Part shown: positions 43,232 through 51,398 of the stretch, piece after piece
How positions within the stretch are numbered: the first letter of the stretch is position 1
How the letters are laid out: each line of letters opens with the position of its first letter
Source: Vibrio sp. JC009
GTDB taxonomy: Bacteria > Pseudomonadota > Gammaproteobacteria > Enterobacterales > Vibrionaceae
DNA: 64,000 nt
Assembly (NCBI RefSeq): GCF_029016485.1
Contig: NZ_CP092107.1
Span: forward strand, 806,001-870,000
Direction: 5' to 3'
The notes under the pieces: generated by a model
What the model saw: the letters and a program-made list of their open reading frames with translations, nothing else
What the model was told of the DNA's origin: nothing
Databases searched by the model: none
Made by a program: the position numbers and the translations under genes

Positions 43232-44336
43232 TGTTCAGCCACGAATTGAGAGTTCAAAAACAATGGCATGGGTATCGCCTCTTATCGCGATATGTTTCAC
43301 CATGCTGGTATCCAGCGCAATGTTTATGGCGCTTGACGTTAGCCCGAAAAAAGCATTTGAGGTATTTATCCTCATGCCCTTCGCCGACAGTTATAATATT
43401 GGCGAGTTGATGGTAAAGGCAACACCACTGTTATTATGTGCCACGGGATTAGCGCTCTGTTTTAAGGCGAATATCTGGAATATCGGCGCGGAAGGTCAGT
43501 TGCTTATCGGTGCTGTCGCTGCAAGTGCCGTTGCAGTTCAGGCCGGTGAAGAGAGTGGCTCAGTCATGCTGCTGGCGGCTCTGGCTACCGGCGTCATTTC
43601 AGGCATGTTGTGGGCGGCAATACCGACTTTCTTAGAGCGTTATTTCCACACCAATATCATACTGACAACCATCATGCTCAACTATATCGGCTTATATACT
43701 CTGCTTTGGGCTGTCCACGGTCCCTTAGCCGATCCTCAGGGCTTTGGCTTTCCCGAATCAGCTATGTTTGCTGACAGCGTCTTGTTACCTCTGATTCAGG
43801 AAGAAGGCAGAGCCTCGGTAAGCATCATCATCGCCATTGTGATTGCTTTGGTTTCAGGCGTCCTTTTATACAAAACTCTTCCGGGCTTCAAAATCCGGGT
43901 CTATGGTGAAGATCACTCCGCATCGAGATATGCAGGCTTTAGCAGCAACAAGGTTGTCTGGGGCGTGATGCTGTTTGCGGGCGCCCTGGCGGGATTCGCC
44001 GGTGCTTCTGAAGTTACCGGTCCGATAGGTCAGTTAATCCCTTCTGTATCACCAGGGTATGGATACGCGGCAATTATCGTGGCCTACCTGGGAAGACTAA
44101 ATCCGTTTGGAATTATTCTCTCTGCGCTGTTTATGGGTGCTCTCTACATGGGCAGCGATCTGGCACAGATTGAACTGGGACTGCCTACCGCTGTTACCGG
44201 TCTGTTTCAGGGGACATTACTGTTCTTCCTGCTGGCATGCGACTTCCTAATCTTTTACCGGGTAACTATTTACTGGCCAAAGCCAAAGTCCAATTCAGGC
44301 AAAAGAGTTAAAACAAACCAACAGGGGCAAGCATAA
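43224..44336 (+). CDS. ABC importer permease 1, BMP/nucleoside type
   Basis: A 370-residue permease from ATG 43224, seven bases after AAGGAGG; a further upstream ATG at 43203 lies inside the ATPase gene and is not needed. About eight to ten helices, with the family segments WNIGAEGQLLIGAVAASAVA, TTIMLNYIGLY and EVTGPIGQLIPSVSPGYGYA. It resembles NupP/YufP. The stop and the next ATG share one base (ATAATGG at 44333-44339). Confidence 0.9.
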   Translation: MLNVQPRIESSKTMAWVSPLIAICFTMLVSSAMFMALDVSPKKAFEVFILMPFADSYNIGELMVKATPLLLCATGLALCFKANIWNIGAEGQLLIGAVAASAVAVQAGEESGSVMLLAALATGVISGMLWAAIPTFLERYFHTNIILTTIMLNYIGLYTLLWAVHGPLADPQGFGFPESAMFADSVLLPLIQEEGRASVSIIIAIVIALVSGVLLYKTLPGFKIRVYGEDHSASRYAGFSSNKVVWGVMLFAGALAGFAGASEVTGPIGQLIPSVSPGYGYAAIIVAYLGRLNPFGIILSALFMGALYMGSDLAQIELGLPTAVTGLFQGTLLFFLLACDFLIFYRVTIYWPKPKSNSGKRVKTNQQGQA

Positions 44337-45265
44337 TGGATATCGTACTATTACAACAGATTCTGGTTGCTGCACTGAAAACCGGCACACCTTTATTGTT
44401 GATTGCTCTTGGTGAACTGATCAACGAAAAATCCGGTGTACTCAATCTCGGTCAGGAAGGCATGATGCTCATGGGTGCAATGGCCGGCTTTGCCGGAGCA
44501 TTCTTCACAGGAAGTCTGGTACTGGGCGTTATTGTTGCGATTCTGGCCGGTATGGTTATGGCTCTGCTTTTTGGCGTCCTTTCCCTGTCTCTGAATACCA
44601 ATCAGGTAGCAACCGGTCTGGCTCTTACCATTTTCGGCACCGGACTCAGCTCATTTCTGGGTGGCGGGTTAGTCGGTTCAACTGTCGATGGTTTTGCTCC
44701 GATTGCCATTCCTTTGCTTAGTGATATTCCTTTTATCGGTCCGCTGTTATTTAACCACGATATTCTGGTTTATCTGAGCTTTGTTATCGCCGGTATTGCA
44801 TGGCTGGTCATGCACAGAACACGCGCCGGTCTGGTGATCAGAGCGGTGGGGGAAAATCCGTATTCCGCTAACGCACTGGGTATTAAAGTGATTAAGGTGC
44901 GCTATCTTGCGACTCTGTTTGGTGGAGCTATGGCCGGACTGGCTGGCGCATATATGTCCCTGGCCTATACCCCGATGTGGATGGAAAACATGACCGCAGG
45001 CCGCGGCTGGATTGCGCTTGCACTGGTGGTTTTTGCCTCATGGAGAATTGGCTACCTGATGCTGGGCGCTTACCTTTTTGGTATTGCATCCATTCTGCAC
45101 CTGGTTATGCAGGGATTCGGTTTCGATATCTCGCCTAACCTTCTGGCAATGACCCCTTATCTGGCAACCATCGCGGTTATGGTCATTATCAGCTCAGACT
45201 CTTTAAAGCAAAAACTGGCGACGCCTATGAGTCTGTCGAAACCCTTTGACCCTAAGATTCATTAA
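44336..45265 (+). CDS. ABC importer permease 2, BMP/nucleoside type
   Basis: A 309-residue permease that would pair with permease 1. It contains GELINEKSGVLNLGQEGMML, NQVATGLALTIFGTGLSSFL and RAVGENPYSANALGIKVIKV, the last being a coupling loop to the ATPase, and resembles NupQ/YufQ. A small hairpin (GGCTG 45276-45280, CAGCC 45292-45296) follows before the binding-protein gene and may set the different dosage of that product. Confidence 0.9.
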   Translation: MDIVLLQQILVAALKTGTPLLLIALGELINEKSGVLNLGQEGMMLMGAMAGFAGAFFTGSLVLGVIVAILAGMVMALLFGVLSLSLNTNQVATGLALTIFGTGLSSFLGGGLVGSTVDGFAPIAIPLLSDIPFIGPLLFNHDILVYLSFVIAGIAWLVMHRTRAGLVIRAVGENPYSANALGIKVIKVRYLATLFGGAMAGLAGAYMSLAYTPMWMENMTAGRGWIALALVVFASWRIGYLMLGAYLFGIASILHLVMQGFGFDISPNLLAMTPYLATIAVMVIISSDSLKQKLATPMSLSKPFDPKIH

Positions 45266-45384
45266 TTTTTTTACCGGCTGGTTTTTAATTTCAGCCTATT
45301 ACACAGATGCTATGGAAAAGCAGTGGTTCGTTTTTCCGCTAGTGATTTTAATTAGTTTTAACATTTTGAATACTGGAGTATTTC

Positions 45385-46461
45385 ATGAAACTTAATAAAT
45401 GGATGACCGCAGCGGCTTTGTCTCTGTCGACACTGTTCTCTGCAGCCACTTTAGCTGATGATCCTATGAAAGTAGGTTTTGTCTATGTTGGACCTGTAGG
45501 TGACCACGGCTGGAGCTATGAGCACGATCAGGGCCGTCTTGAGATGGAAAAGCACTTTGGCGGTAAAGTAGAAACGACTTTTGTAGAAAACGTACCGGAA
45601 GGCGCTGATGCCGAGCGTGTTATTACTCAACTGGCAAAATCCGGTCACGAAGTTATTTTCACAACCTCTTTTGGCTTTATGAACCCAACACTAAAAGCCG
45701 CTAAGCGTTTCCCTAAAGTAAAGTTTGAGCATGCTACCGGCTACAAGCGTTCGCGAAATGTAGGTACTTACGCACTACGTACTTATGAAGGACGTTACGT
45801 ATCAGGTGTTGCAGCGGGTATGGCAACGAAAACCAATACTCTTGGCTATATCGCTTCTTTCCCGATCCCGGAAGTAATTCGCGACATCAACGCGGTATAC
45901 CTTGGTGCTAAGAGTGTAAACCCTGACGTTAAAATCAAAATTGTATGGGTTAACACCTGGTACGATCCAGGCAAAGAAGCAGATGCTGCAAACGCGCTAA
46001 TGGATCAGGGCGTAGACATTATGCTTCAGCATACAGACAGCCCGGCTCCGCTGATGGCAGCTCAGAAGCGTGGCATTATGGGTATCGGTCAGGCTTCAGA
46101 TATGAGCCACTTTGCACCAGAGTCTCACATGTTCTCTGTACGTGACACATGGGCACCACACTATATCCACAGTGTTCAGGACGTAATGGACGGAACCTGG
46201 AAATCAGAAGACTACTGGGGCGGTTTCAAAGAAGAAATCCTGCAGATTGCTTCTGTAAACCCGAACCTGCCGGAAGAGATCAAAACAGCTATCGCAGAAA
46301 CTCAGGCTAAGATCAAATCTGGCGAATTCCATCCTTTCACCGGTCCTCTGAAAGACAACAGTGGCAAGGATAAAGTGCCTGCTGGTCAGGTGATGTCTGA
46401 CAAAGAGCTGGTAGGTATGAACTGGTACGTAGAAGGTATCGAAGCAACTATCCCTAACTAA
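45385..46461 (+). CDS. BMP-family substrate-binding protein of the ABC importer
   Basis: A 358-residue periplasmic binding protein with a cleavable signal (MTAAALSLSTLFSAATLADD) and the Bmp/Med domain: VGFVYVGPVGDHGWSYEHDQ, FTTSFGFMNPTLKAA, NTWYDPGKEADAANALMDQG and LQHTDSPAPLMAAQKRGI. BMP-family proteins bind purine nucleosides, autoinducer-like or thiamine-like ligands. Nucleosides are the best guess from the permease type. It is placed last in the operon, 119 bases after permease 2, with a leader that could carry its own promoter. Confidence 0.9.
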   Translation: MKLNKWMTAAALSLSTLFSAATLADDPMKVGFVYVGPVGDHGWSYEHDQGRLEMEKHFGGKVETTFVENVPEGADAERVITQLAKSGHEVIFTTSFGFMNPTLKAAKRFPKVKFEHATGYKRSRNVGTYALRTYEGRYVSGVAAGMATKTNTLGYIASFPIPEVIRDINAVYLGAKSVNPDVKIKIVWVNTWYDPGKEADAANALMDQGVDIMLQHTDSPAPLMAAQKRGIMGIGQASDMSHFAPESHMFSVRDTWAPHYIHSVQDVMDGTWKSEDYWGGFKEEILQIASVNPNLPEEIKTAIAETQAKIKSGEFHPFTGPLKDNSGKDKVPAGQVMSDKELVGMNWYVEGIEATIPN

Positions 46462-46471
46462 GCTAGTTAGT

Positions 46472-46499
46472 TGCTCACACTGAAGTCTTGGTGTGAGCA
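46472..46499 (+). terminator. Hairpin after the BMP binding-protein gene
   Basis: TGCTCACAC (46472-46480) and GTGTGAGCA (46491-46499) form a 9-bp perfect stem, ten bases past the stop codon. The T tract after it is poor (TTAGC). Confidence 0.6.
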
Positions 46500-46502
46500 T
46501 TA

Positions 46503-46528
46503 GCTCCCATGCTCTGCGTGGAAACGAA
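46503..46528. repeat. Diverged copy of the palindromic repeat
   Basis: CTCCCATGCTCTGCGTGG followed by AAACGA is an altered version of the palindromic unit at 17836 and 18026 (orientation of the latter). The stem now has several mismatches, so it is an older copy. Confidence 0.45.
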
Positions 46529-46530
46529 GA

Positions 46531-46565
46531 AAAAACAAAAGGCCGGTACTTACGCACCAGCCTTT
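46531..46565 (-). terminator. Terminator after glgB
   Basis: AAAGGC-C-GGT (from 46538) pairs with ACC-A-GCCTTT (to 46565). On the minus strand the stem follows the glgB stop by about 20 bases and ends in TTTTGTTTTTT. Confidence 0.65.
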
Positions 46566-46586
46566 ATTATTATGTGTAAAACAGTA

Positions 46587-48776
46587 TTACTTTTTCAGCT
46601 TATAGAACACAGTCGACAACGGCGGAATTCTCAGTGCCAGTGACTGTTCAAGGCCTTCACTTTCGATGTTTTCTGTTTTCGCAGTCTGAATCACTTCATA
46701 ACCGCTACCGTGATACTTCTTATCATCAGTATTCATAACCAGCTCGTACTTGCCCTTATTCGGAACCCCTACACGGAACTCTTCATGAGGAACCGGTGTA
46801 AAGTTAGACAGAACAAGAATACGCTCACCTGACTCACTGAGACGCTCGTGTACAAGAATACTCGCATCATCAGCATCTGACAGACGCCATTCAAAACCTG
46901 CCGGATCACAATCCTGATCGTGCAGAGCTGCTTCATCGCGGTACAGGAAGTTAAGATCACGAACCAGAGACTGTACGCCCTGATGACGCTCATACTCAAG
47001 CAGGAACCACTGAAGCTGCTCGTTGTGGTTCCACTCAGCTGTCTGACCAAACTCTGTGCCCATGAAGTTCAGCTTCTTACCAGGCTGACCGTACATGTAA
47101 CCCATGTAAGCTCTCAGGTTAGCGGTCTGCTGCCATTCATCACCCGGCATCTTGTCATGGATAGACTTCTTACCGTATACCACTTCATCGTGAGACAGAG
47201 ACAATACATAGTTTTCACTGTGCGCATAGAGCAGCGGGAAAGTAATGGTATTGTGGTGATACTTACGGTGAACAGGATCTTCCTGAATATAAGAAAGACT
47301 GTCGTGCATCCAGCCCATATTCCACTTAAAGCCGAAGCCCAGACCACCCATAAAGGTTGGTGTAGATACGCCAGGGAATGCCGTAGACTCTTCTGCGATA
47401 GTCATTGCGTTCGGGAAGTGCTTGTACACTTCTTCGTTCATCCACTTGAACATCGCGATAGCTTCGTAGTTTTCACGGCCACCGTCCACGTTAGGGATCC
47501 ACTGGTCATGGCTACGGGAGTAGTCAAGGTAAAGCATAGACGCTACCGCATCCACACGGATACCATCGATGTGGAACTGCTGGAACCAGTAAAGTGCGTT
47601 CGATACCAGGAAGCGGCGAACCTCTTCTTTGTGCACGTTGTAAATAAACGAGTTCCAGTCCTGGTGCCAGCCGCGGCGTGGATCAGGATCGTGATACAGA
47701 GGCGTACCATCAAAGTTAGCCAGACCATGGCTGTCCGCCGGGAAGTGTGCCGGAACCCAGTCCAGAACAACACCGATTTTCGCTTCGTGACACTTATCGA
47801 TAAAGTACTTGAAGTCATCCGGTGTACCAAAGCGGCTGGTCGGTGCAAACATACCTACAGGCTGGTAACCCCAGGAACCATAGAACGGATACTCAGAAAC
47901 AGGCATCAGCTCAACGTGGGTGTAACCCATATCGACCAGATAAGGAACCAGCTCTTCTGCCAGTTCACGGTAAGTCAGGAACTCGCCATCTTCATTTCTC
48001 TTCCACGAACCTGTGTGCAGCTCGTAGAAAGAGAGAGCCTCTTTTCTCTTCTGAGTTACTTCACGGCTTTGCCACTCTTTGTCATTCCATTCATAACGGT
48101 CGTGGTTGTAAGTAACAGAAGCGAATGATGGATACTGCTCTGCGTGGAATCCCCATGGGTCAGCCTTGTGCGGCAAACCTTCACCATGTGGTCCTTTAAT
48201 TTCGTATTTGTATGACTCGCCTTCTTCCATACCTGGCATAAAGATACCCCAGATACCGTAGTCAAGACGCTGCATTGGTGTGCGTCGGCCATCCCACTGG
48301 TTGAAGTCACCAATCAGGCTCATTGCCGATGCATGTGGTGCATAGACAAGGAAGCGAACACCGGAAATTTGCTTACCGTCGCGTTCAAGCGTAACAAACT
48401 GAGCACCCATGTTATGGAACATGTTGATTGGTGCATGCAGCGCTTCATACTCAGCATATAAGCCATGGTACTGATAAGGGTCATCAATGATTTGCTCGAC
48501 ACCCGCCCAGTCAATCGCCAGTTTATAGTGGGTAAAACGTAAATCACGGCTGTCTTTTAGCTCAAAGCCGCCGTCATAACATTTTTCCAACTCTACCCTT
48601 GGCTCTCCTTCAATAACCAATTCAACCCGGTTTGCACCTGGCATCCATACTCTAAGAGAAACCCCGTCATCATCCTGTACATGATAAGGTCCTAAAAAGG
48701 AGAATGGTTCCGTTAAAGCAGCCTGAGCCAATTGATTATAAGCCGTGGTCCCTTTCGAGATTTGTGATCTATTCAA
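46587..48776 (-). CDS. glgB: 1,4-alpha-glucan branching enzyme
   Basis: A 729-residue GH13 transferase that makes alpha-1,6 branches in glycogen. An N-terminal carbohydrate-binding part (about 20-230) precedes the barrel: [33 protein letters not shown] with nucleophile Asp, [12 protein letters not shown] with Glu, LSLSHDEVV with the third Asp, and a C-terminal beta domain. Length is normal for bacterial GlgB. glgA, glgC and glgX are not in the window. It is the last gene of the block malP-malQ-glgB on the minus strand, separated from malQ by its own space and a terminator, so it probably has a separate promoter. Confidence 0.95.
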   Translation of the reverse strand: MNRSQISKGTTAYNQLAQAALTEPFSFLGPYHVQDDDGVSLRVWMPGANRVELVIEGEPRVELEKCYDGGFELKDSRDLRFTHYKLAIDWAGVEQIIDDPYQYHGLYAEYEALHAPINMFHNMGAQFVTLERDGKQISGVRFLVYAPHASAMSLIGDFNQWDGRRTPMQRLDYGIWGIFMPGMEEGESYKYEIKGPHGEGLPHKADPWGFHAEQYPSFASVTYNHDRYEWNDKEWQSREVTQKRKEALSFYELHTGSWKRNEDGEFLTYRELAEELVPYLVDMGYTHVELMPVSEYPFYGSWGYQPVGMFAPTSRFGTPDDFKYFIDKCHEAKIGVVLDWVPAHFPADSHGLANFDGTPLYHDPDPRRGWHQDWNSFIYNVHKEEVRRFLVSNALYWFQQFHIDGIRVDAVASMLYLDYSRSHDQWIPNVDGGRENYEAIAMFKWMNEEVYKHFPNAMTIAEESTAFPGVSTPTFMGGLGFGFKWNMGWMHDSLSYIQEDPVHRKYHHNTITFPLLYAHSENYVLSLSHDEVVYGKKSIHDKMPGDEWQQTANLRAYMGYMYGQPGKKLNFMGTEFGQTAEWNHNEQLQWFLLEYERHQGVQSLVRDLNFLYRDEAALHDQDCDPAGFEWRLSDADDASILVHERLSESGERILVLSNFTPVPHEEFRVGVPNKGKYELVMNTDDKKYHGSGYEVIQTAKTENIESEGLEQSLALRIPPLSTVFYKLKK

Positions 48777-48880
48777 CTGCCGTCTCCCGTTATTATTTCG
48801 TAGTCGATTGTTTAAGGGCTTTTTAATAATTCTTCGCTATTGTGCAATATTTGTAACAAAATAACAAAGTGTAAATCTAT

Positions 48881-48902
48881 AAAAAAGCCCGCTAATGCGG
48901 GC
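48881..48902 (-). terminator. Terminator after malQ
   Basis: GCCCGC (48887-48892) and GCGGGC (48897-48902) form a stem with a TAAT loop; on the minus strand it is followed by TTTTTT. It lies about 100 bases past the malQ stop. Confidence 0.8.
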
Positions 48903-48999
48903 ATTTAGCGAAGTTCCATTCTACAGAACAACGTAATTTTTAAGAGTGATGAAAACTAAAGTTTTTACAGTAACTTTCACTTTTATCACTCATTTCTCA

Positions 49000-51180
49000 T
49001 TATTTTTCACTTGCTTGAGCACGAGTTTCAGTCAAGCGTCTTGAAATCCGGTTTACCTCTTCTTTTGAGAAGATCTCATCAAGGCTCATCGACAGCTTAC
49101 GGCGCCAGTTTGGATACTCATCAACCGTACCCGGAATGTTAACGGGCTTGTCCATTTCCAGCCAGTCTTCCAGCTGCACACTCAGCAGTGCTGAAGAGCC
49201 GGCAGCCAGGTGAAGTTGCAGTGCTTCACTCAGATAAGAGTCCATCGGAACCAGTTTTGCGTCACGACCGACACCTTCAGGAAGGAATCCGTGCCATGCC
49301 ACACTGTTTAAGATTTCCTGCTTGCTCGCCAGGCGGGCATCAAACAGTCCCTTCAGCTGCTCTTCATCCGGATACAGACCAAGCTCTTTACCCACTTTCA
49401 GGTCATCACAGTGCCAGAAGCCGCGAAGCGTCGGCATATCGTGAGTACACAGAGCCGACATAGACTGCTCTTTGTAGTGCTTAGGTGAGTAGAAACCGCC
49501 GTCCTGCGCAGTTTCAAAGAAGAACACCTTATAAGAGTGCACACCGGCATCCGCCAGGATATCGGCAATCTCATCCGGAACCGTACCCAGATCTTCACCA
49601 ATAACTGAGCACTGGTGACGGTGAGACTCAAGCGCCAGAATCGCCAGCATATCTTCTACCGGGTAGTAGATGTATGCGCCATCTGTCGCCCCTTTACCTT
49701 CCGGAATCCACCACAGACGCAGCAGACCCAGTACGTGGTCAATTCGCAGCGCACCACAGTGCTTCATATTGGCGCGAAGCAGTTTGATGTAAGCATCATA
49801 GCCTGTTGCTTCCAGAGCCTGCGGGTTCAGCGGAGGAAGGCCCCAGTTCTGACCGAGAGGACCAAGCACATCCGGTGGAGCACCGATGCTGGCATCCAGA
49901 ACAAGGCTGCCGTCGTCAGCCCAGGTTTCAGAGCCTGAAGATGCCACACCAACCGCAAGGTCACGGTACAGACCGACAGACATGCCTTTCTCTTCTGCAA
50001 GAGTCTGAGCTTCGTTAATCTGACCGTCAGCAATCCACTGCAGATACAGATACAGCTGAACCGCTTCCTGCTCTTCCTGAATAAACTTCTTCACCGCCGC
50101 ACTGTCGTAGCTGCGGTATTTTTCAGGGAATGCCTGCCAGCCCCATACAGATGAGTCTTCCGCGTGCAGATGAGTGTGCAGTGCATCAAATACTGCCTGA
50201 TGCATCAGGCTTTCACCGCCCTCTTCCACAAAATCAAGGAAAGCAATAGCGCGCTCGGTTTTCTTGTCCAGATGACGGGCTTTAAATTCTTTAAACAGCA
50301 GCGGCAGTACACTCATTTTCAGAGAAGCCACTTCTGTGTAATTTACCCAGTGCTCTTCACGCACTTTCTTCAGACGCTGCTGGAACTCAGAGCTGCCAAC
50401 TTTCTGCTGCGCTTCTGCGCTCAGTGCAAACTCTGGAACAGAGCTGACATCGATGTACATGATATTCAGCCAGCGACGCGAAGACGGGCTGTACGGGCTT
50501 GCGCCTTCAGGGTTTGCCGGGAATAGCGAGTGAATCGGGTTAAGACCAACGAAATCACCGCCACGCGATGCAATTTCAGCAATCAGCTGTTTCAGATCGC
50601 CAAAATCACCGATACCCCAGTTGTGTGGCGTACGCAGTGTATATAGCTGTACGCTTGGGCCCCAGAGCTTCTTATCCTGCTCAAGGCTGTCCTGCTTGTA
50701 GCAAGACTGAGGCGTAACAATCAGTGTCATTTCGTAAGGCGTTTTACGGCGCTTACGTGTAAGAAGCAGCTTGTGGTAACCCCATGGAAGCATAGGCAGC
50801 TGGAACACCAGCGGACCACCTTCTGCACGCTCGTCTCTTACGATCTGAGACTGCAGGTAGCCTTCAAGCGTTTCACCCTGCTCGGTAACCAGACGCCAGC
50901 TGAACTCACTTTCGCGGGCACTTACACCAAGGTTCAGCTCAATCTCTACCGGCTGGTCGCCGTCTCTTACCACCTGTACCGGTGCCAGAACGTCTTTTTT
51001 ATGCTTCTTTTCAGCAGACTTCAGCAGATTTTCATCGCTGGACACGTCATAGCCAAGGGACTTCAAAAGGCTGCGGATGGTTTCCTCTTCCACAGAAGCA
51101 GGTTCTCCCCACGCACTGACATAGCTGTCTGAAATTCTAGCCATTTCAGCGACTTGTTTTAATACTGATTGTTGTTTCAT
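49000..51180 (-). CDS. malQ: 4-alpha-glucanotransferase (amylomaltase)
   Basis: A 726-residue GH77 enzyme that rearranges maltodextrins, releasing glucose and building longer chains for MalP. The start taken is ATG 51180 (MKQQSVLKQVAEMARISDSY) with GGAGAA just upstream; an in-frame ATG at 51213 lacks this. The long N-terminal domain is typical of proteobacterial MalQ. Barrel motifs: ALRIDHVLGLLRLWWIPEG with nucleophile Asp, VIGEDLGTVP with Glu, LCTHDMPTLRGFW with Asp, and HNWGIGDFGDLKQLI. Downstream of malP; a GC-rich repeat lies between the two genes. Confidence 0.95.
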   Translation of the reverse strand: MKQQSVLKQVAEMARISDSYVSAWGEPASVEEETIRSLLKSLGYDVSSDENLLKSAEKKHKKDVLAPVQVVRDGDQPVEIELNLGVSARESEFSWRLVTEQGETLEGYLQSQIVRDERAEGGPLVFQLPMLPWGYHKLLLTRKRRKTPYEMTLIVTPQSCYKQDSLEQDKKLWGPSVQLYTLRTPHNWGIGDFGDLKQLIAEIASRGGDFVGLNPIHSLFPANPEGASPYSPSSRRWLNIMYIDVSSVPEFALSAEAQQKVGSSEFQQRLKKVREEHWVNYTEVASLKMSVLPLLFKEFKARHLDKKTERAIAFLDFVEEGGESLMHQAVFDALHTHLHAEDSSVWGWQAFPEKYRSYDSAAVKKFIQEEQEAVQLYLYLQWIADGQINEAQTLAEEKGMSVGLYRDLAVGVASSGSETWADDGSLVLDASIGAPPDVLGPLGQNWGLPPLNPQALEATGYDAYIKLLRANMKHCGALRIDHVLGLLRLWWIPEGKGATDGAYIYYPVEDMLAILALESHRHQCSVIGEDLGTVPDEIADILADAGVHSYKVFFFETAQDGGFYSPKHYKEQSMSALCTHDMPTLRGFWHCDDLKVGKELGLYPDEEQLKGLFDARLASKQEILNSVAWHGFLPEGVGRDAKLVPMDSYLSEALQLHLAAGSSALLSVQLEDWLEMDKPVNIPGTVDEYPNWRRKLSMSLDEIFSKEEVNRISRRLTETRAQASEK

Positions 51181-51331
51181 CGCGTTCTCCGAAGGCATAC
51201 TGCGCCTTCTCATTTAATTCTTAAGTAGGGAATACCAAATCCAGTAAACATCTCTGTTTGCTTAGGGAAAGTCTGTTTGCTCTGGATAACCGTCAAAAAA
51301 GGCTATTGGATTGGGTATCAACCTGAAATCG

Positions 51332-51365
51332 CCTCCCCTTGTTAAAGGGGAGGCCGGGAGGAGGT
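51332..51365 (+). repeat. GC-rich hairpin repeat, copy C
   Basis: CCTCCCCTT (51332-51340) and AAGGGGAGG (51345-51353) form the hairpin seen at 25323 and 25418, followed by CCGGGAGGAGGT. It is between malP and malQ, where it could stabilise the upstream malP message. Confidence 0.7.
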
Positions 51366-51398
51366 CATACGAAGTTTTAACCTCCTCTGACTTTAGGA

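Noticed and set aside
46920..48128. Long plus-strand reading frame (402 codons) inside glgB
   Set aside because: It lies entirely antisense to a well-supported branching enzyme, has no recognisable domain, and results from codon bias of the opposite strand.
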